Shown here: positions 59,501 to 64,000 of the stretch, piece after piece
How the letters are laid out: each line of letters begins with the position of its first letter
Position numbering within the stretch: position 1 is the stretch's first letter
Source: Actinoallomurus sp963823735
GTDB lineage: Bacteria; Actinomycetota; Actinomycetes; Streptosporangiales; Streptosporangiaceae
DNA: 64,000 bases
Reading direction: 5' to 3'
NCBI GenBank assembly: GCA_963823735.1
Contig: CAWGMO010000002.1
Coordinates: forward strand, 1,860,001 to 1,924,000
Notes under the pieces: generated by a model
What the model saw: the letters and a program-made list of their open reading frames with translations, nothing else
Databases searched by the model: none
What the model was told of the DNA's origin: nothing
Program-made: the position numbers and the translations under genes

Positions 59501-59738
59501 CGATCACGAGGCCGGGCAGCGCACGCCGCAGCCGTGAGACCAGCGACTGCAGGGCGTTGGGCGCCCCGGACGGCGGGTCGTCGCCCCAGACGCCGTCGAC
59601 GAGGCGCTCGGCGGTGACGACGCGGCCGGCGTCGAGCGCCAGCAGGATGAGGAGGGTGCGCAGGCGCGAGCCGCCGACCTCCATCGGCCGGCCGGTGGCG
59701 TCGGTCACCTCCAGGGGACCCAGCAGCCCGATACGCAC
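56574..59738 (-). CDS. BTAD/NB-ARC/TPR transcriptional regulator (SARP-like, AfsR type)
   Basis: A 1054-residue regulator. Residues 1-90 form an OmpR-like winged helix (RIGLLGPLEV, LLILLALDAGRVVTAERLVDG). BTAD follows to about 245 (MRALSAAGRQAEALATFEDAR). An NB-ARC-like ATPase has P-loop TGPGGAGKTRL and LLIVLDNCEHLIDA. The last 450 residues are helical TPR-like repeats. It probably activates transcription after sensing nucleotide and an unknown signal. GTG 59738 has an AGGGAGGT site. It converges on a DrrAB exporter and is divergent from a MarR gene, so both are possible targets, but no link is shown. Confidence 0.9.
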   Translation of the reverse strand: MRIGLLGPLEVTDATGRPMEVGGSRLRTLLILLALDAGRVVTAERLVDGVWGDDPPSGAPNALQSLVSRLRRALPGLVIGSHPSGYRLDLGDEAVDVRRFDRLAARGRALLKRDPAGAADAFADALRLWRGPALADVADAEFARGHVSRLTERRLGLLEDQVEAALALGRADVAELEALVAVHPLRDRLRAQYMRALSAAGRQAEALATFEDARRTLAEELGVDPSPELRAAHLEVLRGESVRPEHERPRTNLHARLTSFIGREEEISRVAKLLEVQRLVTLTGPGGAGKTRLAVEAAEHLIDRMPGGVWVTELAPVGDPAEVPQALLSALGLRERSLLSNVRGVPPAGAEPIERIVTALAGERLLIVLDNCEHLIDACARLADRVLADCPGVRILATSREALGITGENLWPVPPLAFPCGDTPIGEVLDYPAVRLLADRGASVRPGFTVDADLGAVLAICRRLDGMPLAIELAAARLRTMTAGQIAARLDDRFRLLTGGSRTALPRHQTLRAVVDWSWDLLDEDEHILLRRLSVFSGGATLDSIEEVCGGDVLDALTGLVEKSLVSTDGAGRYRVLETIRAYGAERISQAGEAKRIRRSHALHFLDLVETAEPLLRTREQLHWLARLTAEYDNMHSALRWAIDVGDAAVAVRYVAALGWYWFLRGNRAEGEALAREAIAVPGRGPAHAEALTHLYWLLGSLGNGTGPSDKEELRSRLELALASCRELDVDDVHPLIHIAPMGISIFEGQIEQAMADLQRLYTARDPWLRAAAHTVHGHALINTGTIDGVEEAFRTALDAFRELGEKWGLSLTLTGLAEVALWSGDALLARRYLGEALECSTAFGSGNDDSSHVRVRLAHTYAALGDEAEARRVLEDALSSAERRGASEDLSYVRFTLGETARRSGDLETARTLLHMAAEDGRMSGPPQFPAMINTQIGFLNALEGAHTEAFERHSEALHLAARGYDAPVTALAIVGLADLAVREGDPERAATLLGAAVGIRGIDDRSLPDPPRVERAARAVAGDEAFSAAYGRGFGMTVFEVGAYLGIDLAGE

Positions 59739-59947
59739 CCGCCGGACCTCCCTCGAACGTACGTCCTCGGGACCGTGGCAGGACATGCCGGTCCGAGGAA
59801 AGCCTCCCCATGACAAAGCCACGATATATCTTGATTGCTCCCGTGTCCCGTGGTCCTTTCGCCCGGCCCATCCTCCAGCACCTCGCGGCCGGCGTCACAC
59901 CGATATCCCCCGGCCTCCCCGCCGGGGCCGCCGAAAGCGCCGATGGC

Positions 59948-59953
59948 TACGCT
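59948..59953 (+). promoter_or_regulatory. -10 element of a likely leaderless MarR transcript
   Basis: TACGCT lies six bases upstream of GTG 59960, exactly where an actinobacterial -10 box sits when transcription begins at the start codon. No ribosome site is present and no clear -35 is seen. Confidence 0.5.
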
Positions 59954-59959
59954 GAACAG

Positions 59960-60376
59960 GTGGAACGCTCCTTGCTCGACAGCCCGTCGTACCGGCTGAT
60001 CCGCGCACTCGGACGCCACAAGGCACTGGTCGCCGCCGGACTCGAACGCCACGGACTGCACCTCGGGCAGGAGTTCTATCTGGCCCAGTTGTGGCGCCAG
60101 GACGGCATCACCTCGGCCGACCTCGCGGCGCGTACGGGCGTGTCCGCGCCGGCCGTGACCAAGGTCGTGAGCGGCCTCGAACGCGCCGGCCTCGTCCACC
60201 GCGAGAGCGACCCCGCCGACGCGCGGCTGGTCCGCGTGTGGATGACCGACGCGGGCCGCGCGCTCCGCGAGCCGGTGACCGCCATCTGGTACGACGCCGA
60301 GCGGGCGTTCTGGGGCGGCCTGACCGATGAGGAGCGCGTACGGATCCGCGAGGCCGTCGGCACCCTCCTGGACTGA
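59960..60376 (+). CDS. MarR-family transcriptional regulator
   Basis: A 138-residue winged-helix regulator: LIRALGRHKALVAAGLERHG, ITSADLAARTGVSAPAVTKV (recognition helix) and VSGLERAGLVHRESDPADARLVRVW (wing). The GTG at 59960 is chosen because MarR homology begins here and a -10 box places the transcript start at this codon. The longer reading from 59810 adds 50 residues without similarity. Ligand unknown. Confidence 0.88.
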   Translation: MERSLLDSPSYRLIRALGRHKALVAAGLERHGLHLGQEFYLAQLWRQDGITSADLAARTGVSAPAVTKVVSGLERAGLVHRESDPADARLVRVWMTDAGRALREPVTAIWYDAERAFWGGLTDEERVRIREAVGTLLD

Positions 60377-60576
60377 TCGCTCACGGCGAACCTGCCCCCC
60401 GGACACCGCTCACAACGGACGGGGACTTCGAGACAGGCTCTAGGCTTACGGGGGATTCGCGTCGATGCGCGGAGTGACCGAAATCGCATTTCGCGCCCGT
60501 GTGCCCGCGAGAAACGCGGAATGCGCGGCCACCGACCGCATGCGGCGTACGATCGTCCCCCGGGAGCTATGGATCG

Positions 60577-61143
60577 ATGATGACCTCGTTGTGGCGGCCT
60601 CTGTGCCTGGCCGCCGTCGGAGTGCTGACCCTCGGTGGGTGCGGCCTGGTCGGGCAGACCAAGATCGTTCGCGGCAGCGTGCCGGACTCGATCACGGTGA
60701 CCAGCCCGGCCTTCCGCGAGGGTGCGCCGATTCCGGTGAGGTTCGCCTGCAAGACCTCGGGCGGCGAGGGCAAGACGCCTCCGCTGCGCTGGTCGGTGGC
60801 CTCCTCGGGCGTCGGCGCCCAGGCTCTGGTCCTCGACGATCCGGCCTCCCCCAGCGGCGCGTACGTCCACTGGGTTCTGTTCAACATCGACCCGACGGCG
60901 AACGAACTGCTCGAAGGGGTCGTGCCGCGCCGCTCCCAACAGGCGATGAACACCGGAGGAACATCCGGCTACTCACCGCCGTGCCCGCCGAAGGGCGAGC
61001 TGCATCACTACCGCTTCACCATGTACGCGCTCAGCCAGCGGGTGCCGCTGGGAAACGGGGCGCGGCTGAACGACGTCATGTCGGCGATCGCGCAGCGAAC
61101 GGTCGCCCGAGGCCGGATGACCGTGCAGTTCGGGCAGGAATGA
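60577..61143 (+). CDS. YbhB/YbcL-type (Raf kinase inhibitor-like) lipoprotein
   Basis: A 188-residue protein with a lipobox in LTLGGCGL (Cys near residue 22). The PEBP-fold domain has IPVRFACKTSGGEGKTPPLRW, LVLDDPASPSGAYVHWVLFNI, GYSPPCPPKGELHHYRFTMYAL and a C-terminal GRMTVQFG. The conserved ligand pocket (DDP, HWxxFNI, PCPP and HxYRF) is intact. Family roles are unclear. ATG 60577 is preceded by GGGAG; the next ATG is adjacent. The gene appears monocistronic. Confidence 0.88.
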   Translation: MMTSLWRPLCLAAVGVLTLGGCGLVGQTKIVRGSVPDSITVTSPAFREGAPIPVRFACKTSGGEGKTPPLRWSVASSGVGAQALVLDDPASPSGAYVHWVLFNIDPTANELLEGVVPRRSQQAMNTGGTSGYSPPCPPKGELHHYRFTMYALSQRVPLGNGARLNDVMSAIAQRTVARGRMTVQFGQE

Positions 61144-61203
61144 TTCGAATGTAATCGTGAGTGACGAAAGACGGCGGAGAGTAAGACGTGCTCTCTGTCC
61201 TCC

Positions 61204-61222
61204 AATGGCCAGAGTGGCCATT
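61204..61222. promoter_or_regulatory. 19-bp perfect palindrome upstream of the low-complexity gene
   Basis: AATGGCCA-GAG-TGGCCATT has perfect 8-bp arms around a 3-base centre. It lies about 60 bases past the YbhB-type stop and 143 bases before the next start, in an AT-richer pocket. It has the form of a dimeric repressor site. Confidence 0.5.
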
Positions 61223-61364
61223 TACGGCAAGTAGTGTGAAGGTAGATGTCCGCGAACCGTGTGACAGGGGTCATAGCGGTCGGCAACAATCGGTCTAGGT
61301 CCCTGAGGACCCGGATGCCGGTGATCACGGGAACGGTCTCCGCATCGGCGTTGACCGCTAGACC

Positions 61365-62336
61365 ATGGCGTTGGGTGGTGCTATGTGGGGTCTGATCGTT
61401 GTCCTCGGACTGGTCGCGGTGGTCGTTCTCGTCGGAGTGCTCGTCGCACTCGGCATGAGGGCGAGCCGTGCCGGTGGCGATGACGACTGGATGGCCGAGG
61501 ACGAGCAGCAGCCCCGTGGCCGCCGTGGTGGCAGGTCTCGTGGCCGCCGCGGCGAGGAAGAGTACGTCGACGAGGAGCCCTACGGCGACATGCGCGTAGC
61601 GGGCGGCCCGGCCGGCGGACCACACCAGCAGTTGCCCGCCGCACCGCACGCCGGCCCTGCGCCGATTCCCCCGGCGCAGCACGCCGCACCGGGACCACCC
61701 GGGCGTTCCAGCGACGAGATGGACGACGACGAGTACTGGTCGACCATCACGTTCGACAAGCCGCGGTTCCCGTGGCGCCAGAACGCCGAGCAGCAGGCCG
61801 AGGAGCAGCGCGGTCACGACCCGCTCGGTCCCGGTCAGAGCCCCCAGGTGCCCCAGGCGGGCTCCGGCGAGGGCTTCTCCCTCGGGCCGATCGAGCAGCA
61901 CCCGCCCGGCCACGTCGAGCAGAACCCCGTGGGCCCGCTCGACTCGCCCGCGCCGCCGACGACGCCGCAGCCGGCCGTACCCTCGAACCCCCTCGACCGG
62001 CCGATGGGCCGCCCGAACGAGACCGACCCGAACGCCCTTCCCGCGTACGGCTCGGCCGAGCAGAGCGGCAACTACGCCCCGTACGGCCAGGAGCAGCAGC
62101 AGGGCGGCTACGGCACCGACCCGCACGGCTACGGCGACGACCCGCTGAACACCGGGGAGCGCCAGCGCCAGCCGTCGTACGACCCGCTGAACACGGGTGA
62201 ACGCCAGCGTCCGTCGTACGACCCGCTCGGCTCGTCCGAGCGGCCCTCGTACGACCTCCCGCCGGCGACGCCTCCGCCCGCCCCGCAGCACCGCAGGCAC
62301 CGCCGCCCGCCCCGGCTCCCGCGCCCGCTCCGATGA
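61365..62336 (+). CDS. Membrane-anchored low-complexity protein, N-terminal part
   Basis: A 323-residue reading: one N-terminal helix (IVVLGLVAVVVLVGVLVAL), a basic/acidic segment, a conserved-looking motif DEYWSTITFDKPRFPWRQ, then a Pro/Gln/Gly-rich region containing DPLNTGERQ twice. After about 62280 the frame turns into Arg-rich sequence and stops. The following ORF continues the same style and contains DPLNTGERQ again. The two are probably one protein of about 535 residues split by a 1-base deletion near 62275-62290. ATG 61365 or 61383 is the start. Function unknown. Confidence 0.7.
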   Translation: MALGGAMWGLIVVLGLVAVVVLVGVLVALGMRASRAGGDDDWMAEDEQQPRGRRGGRSRGRRGEEEYVDEEPYGDMRVAGGPAGGPHQQLPAAPHAGPAPIPPAQHAAPGPPGRSSDEMDDDEYWSTITFDKPRFPWRQNAEQQAEEQRGHDPLGPGQSPQVPQAGSGEGFSLGPIEQHPPGHVEQNPVGPLDSPAPPTTPQPAVPSNPLDRPMGRPNETDPNALPAYGSAEQSGNYAPYGQEQQQGGYGTDPHGYGDDPLNTGERQRQPSYDPLNTGERQRPSYDPLGSSERPSYDLPPATPPPAPQHRRHRRPPRLPRPLR

Positions 62337-62971
62337 GCGCGTCCGCGGGCGACGACAACCGGCTGCCGAGCGTCGACGAACTGCTCGCCAAGATCCAGTC
62401 GGATCGCAAGCGCGCGACGGGCGACAGCGAGCCGCCGCCGTCCCAGCCGACGTTCGACGTGAACGACCCGCTGAACACCGGCGAGCGCCAGTCGTACCGC
62501 TCCTCGCCGTCCTACGGCTCGTCGTCACCGTCGACGCCGTCGTCGGGCAGCGGCTGGTCCTCGGACAACTACGGCTCGGACCCGCTGTCGTCGGGCAACT
62601 ACCCCTCCTCCGGGAGCGGGTACGGCTCGTCGTCCTCGTCCTCGTCGTCGTCCTCCTACGACTCGGGCAACTACGGCTCCACGCCGAGCTACTCCCAGGA
62701 CGACCCGCTCGGCACGGGGTACTCCGGCTCGTCCGGCGGCTACTCCGGCGGCCAGGGATCCGGCGGGTACGACTCCGGCTACTACAACTCGCCGCAGCAG
62801 GGCCAGGGCGGATACGACCAGGGCGCGCCGAACACCGGCCAGCGTCCCGAGGACAACTCCACCCAGGCCTACCCGACCAGCCCGTACGGCAACTCCTACG
62901 GCAGCGAGAACCGCGACGACAAGGACAAGCGCCCGGAGGACTGGAACTCCTACGACAACTACCGTCACTGA
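62333..62971 (+). CDS. Low-complexity protein, C-terminal part of the preceding gene
   Basis: A 212-residue reading that starts with an ATGA overlap. In the same frame, upstream sequence already encodes a Pro/Ala linker that fits the preceding protein. It contains a short helical motif (LPSVDELLAKIQSDRKRA), DPLNTGERQ, then a Ser/Gly/Tyr-rich tail with a run of serine codons and GYDQGAP-like repeats, ending DWNSYDNYRH. The shared nonamer and matching composition argue that it is the C-terminal half of one protein. Independent coupled translation is the alternative. Confidence 0.65.
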   Translation: MSASAGDDNRLPSVDELLAKIQSDRKRATGDSEPPPSQPTFDVNDPLNTGERQSYRSSPSYGSSSPSTPSSGSGWSSDNYGSDPLSSGNYPSSGSGYGSSSSSSSSSSYDSGNYGSTPSYSQDDPLGTGYSGSSGGYSGGQGSGGYDSGYYNSPQQGQGGYDQGAPNTGQRPEDNSTQAYPTSPYGNSYGSENRDDKDKRPEDWNSYDNYRH

Positions 62972-62986
62972 CGGCTGGGCTCGCAC

Positions 62987-63022
62987 ACCGCCGGGATCCC
63001 TTCGGGGTCCCGGCGGTTTTTT
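62987..63022 (+). terminator. Classical intrinsic terminator with T tract
   Basis: A 14-bp stem (62987-63000 and 63004-63017, one G-T wobble), a 3-base loop and a T run to 63022 end the low-complexity gene. It is the most canonical terminator in the window. Confidence 0.9.
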
Positions 63023-63639
63023 CATCCGCGCAGGTGGCGGCGCAGGAGGTCCTCCGCGTCGGCGGCGCGGCCGGCCACGAGGTGGTCGAGCAGCTCGGTG
63101 TGCTCGCGCGCGGACGCGGCGAGGCGTCCGGGGCCTGCCGCGCGGTCGCGCAGGCCGCGTGCTACCTCCACCAGGTGGGTGTTCCCGTACAGCGTGAGGA
63201 GCTCCAGGTGGAAGCGCCGGCCGGCTTCTGCGCAGGCGAGCGCGTCTCCGCGCACGGCGGCGGCCTCACCGCGCGCCGCGAGGTCGCGCAGCCTTCCGGC
63301 GGCCTCCTCCGGGACGCGGCCCGCCAGGCTCCGGACGGCCGGGATCTCGATGAGCGCGCGCACCTCGCCGATCTCGTCGAGGTCGCGCTCGGTGAGGACG
63401 ATGACGCGGAAGCCCTTGTTCCGTACGGCCTCGACCAGGCCTTCCTTGGCCAGGTCGAGCATCGCCTCGCGTACGGGTGTCGGTGACACCCCGAACTGCT
63501 CGGCCAGCATGGGCGCGGAGTAGACGACGCCGGGCCGCATCTCCCCCGCGGCCAGTGCCGCGCGCAGGGCGTACACCACCTGTTCCCGGAGGTTCTGCCG
63601 CGGAGGCACCGGTGGGAGGTCGCTCGCGTCCAGGCTCAT
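63022..63639 (-). CDS. GntR-family (FCD) transcriptional regulator
   Basis: A 205-residue regulator. The winged helix has LREQVVYALRAALAAGEMRPG, LAEQFGVSPTPVREAMLDLA and GLVEAVRNKGFRVI. The FCD ligand domain has metal-type residues (EAGRRFHLELL, HTELLDHLVAG). The ATG at 63639 (MSLDASDLPPV) has a GGAGACG site; a longer reading from 63777 is unlikely. It is divergent from the cytidine deaminase gene with 49 bases between, so it may control it. Confidence 0.9.
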   Translation of the reverse strand: MSLDASDLPPVPPRQNLREQVVYALRAALAAGEMRPGVVYSAPMLAEQFGVSPTPVREAMLDLAKEGLVEAVRNKGFRVIVLTERDLDEIGEVRALIEIPAVRSLAGRVPEEAAGRLRDLAARGEAAAVRGDALACAEAGRRFHLELLTLYGNTHLVEVARGLRDRAAGPGRLAASAREHTELLDHLVAGRAADAEDLLRRHLRG

Positions 63640-63675
63640 CCGCGTCTCCGTGATCGCACGTGGAAATCGTACGGG

Positions 63676-63681
63676 TACGTT
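63676..63681 (+). promoter_or_regulatory. -10 element of a likely leaderless deaminase transcript
   Basis: TACGTT lies seven bases before GTG 63689, with no ribosome site, which fits a leaderless mRNA starting at the GTG. A TACGGG-TACGTT direct repeat flanks the same point. Confidence 0.45.
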
Positions 63682-63688
63682 CACCCGT

Positions 63689-64000
63689 GTGATCAACTCC
63701 GACCTCATCGCCTCCGCCGACGCCGTCCTCAACCCGCGCCGGGTGGGCGACCGCCTCTTCGCGGACGTCGGGTGCACGCTGGTGACCTCCTCCGGGGCCC
63801 TCTACTCGGGTGTCTGCATCGACACGGGCTCGGGCACCGGGTTCTGCGCCGAGCACGCCGCGATCGCCGCGATGGTCACGGCCGGCGAGTACCGGATCGC
63901 GAAGATCGTGGCGGTGTGGCGGAGCGAGGAGGGCGTCCTGCACGTGCTGCCGCCGTGCGGGCGCTGCCGGGAGTTCATCCGCCAGGTCGACCCCGCCAAC
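63689..64000 (+). CDS. Cytidine/blasticidin deaminase-like protein, 3' end beyond the window
   Basis: The first 104 residues of a zinc-dependent deaminase: LYSGVCIDTGSGTGFCAEHAA provides Cys and catalytic Glu (CAEH), and LPPCGRCREFI provides the PCxxC zinc pair. This is the cytidine deaminase fold, in the subgroup that includes blasticidin-S deaminase-like proteins. Family length is about 130 residues, so the C-terminus is missing. The GTG start agrees with a leaderless promoter. It is divergent from the GntR gene. Confidence 0.88.
   Translation, partial: MINSDLIASADAVLNPRRVGDRLFADVGCTLVTSSGALYSGVCIDTGSGTGFCAEHAAIAAMVTAGEYRIAKIVAVWRSEEGVLHVLPPCGRCREFIRQVDPAN

Noticed and set aside
62600..62660. 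TCG/TCC-rich microsatellite
   Set aside because: It encodes a serine run in frame within the low-complexity protein. It is noted as coding rather than a separate repeat element.

Overview
The window is chromosomal DNA from a very high-GC actinomycete. It codes densely on both strands and uses many GTG and TTG starts, coupled ATGA/GTGA/TAATG junctions and two leaderless-looking starts. Marker genes agree with Actinomycetota: sepH, a coproporphyrin ferrochelatase, a mycothiol-dependent-type enzyme, an F420-type luciferase-like oxidoreductase, DUF3710, DUF3159, DUF4193, DUF4235, KdpF and a BTAD regulator. The overall flavour suggests Streptosporangiales/Thermomonosporaceae or a related filamentous lineage, but family rank is not proven from sequence alone. 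No tRNA, rRNA, CRISPR array, transposase or prophage was seen.

Layout. 1-3.7 kb: a bacterial RNA-repair pair (hen1, pnkp; pnkp runs off the left edge) and a TetR regulator. 3.8-10 kb: F420-type oxidoreductase, a large Cys/Pro/Ala-rich LPXTG surface protein, a holin-like micro-membrane protein, an MmpS-like lipoprotein, a DoxX-like protein, a remnant of a PPOX/F420 enzyme and a Cu/Zn superoxide dismutase. 10.2-16.1 kb: a conserved actinobacterial block (TRAM-type RNA methyltransferase, APC/KimA-like permease, two TrkA/RCK proteins CeoB and CeoC, DUF3159, OB-fold protein). 16.2-29.4 kb: a potassium island, kdpE-kdpD-(KimA-like permease)-kdpD2-kdpC-kdpB-kdpA-kdpF, read leftward and headed by an unlisted 27-residue membrane micropeptide and a small membrane protein. 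kdpA carries an apparent single-base frameshift. 29.4-32.1 kb: LysR/YeiH pair with a clear LysR box, and a Uma2 nuclease-like gene. 32.2-33.5 kb: DUF3710 and dut. 33.6-38.5 kb: AI-2E-type permease, then a cassette of MauE-like and MauD-like redox proteins with a TAT-exported ten-cysteine protein. 38.5-40.3 kb: DinB-like enzyme, unknown protein, DUF4193. 40.7-45.1 kb: two tandem receptor Ser/Thr kinases, the second fused to a whole peptide-type ABC solute-binding domain. 45.2-50.3 kb: GH18 chitinase, CutSR-like two-component system, suhB-type phosphatase, ferrochelatase. 50.3-54.6 kb: lytic transglycosylase, aldonolactone oxidase, sepH. 54.7-64 kb: DrrAB-type exporter behind a concentric 54-bp dyad, BTAD/NB-ARC/TPR regulator, MarR, YbhB-type lipoprotein, a low-complexity membrane-anchored protein split by an apparent frameshift, GntR and a truncated cytidine deaminase.

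How it fits together. The genes at 10.2-16.1, 32.2-33.5, 40.0-40.3 and 48.4-49.2 kb follow, in order and orientation, the block I remember as Rv2689c-Rv2701c in Mycobacterium tuberculosis. Here it is spread over 39 kb by three accessory insertions (potassium/Kdp, MauE redox cassette, receptor kinases/chitinase/two-component). Potassium is a recurring theme: RCK regulators, two KimA-like permeases, a complete Kdp system and two KdpD sensors lie within 18 kb.
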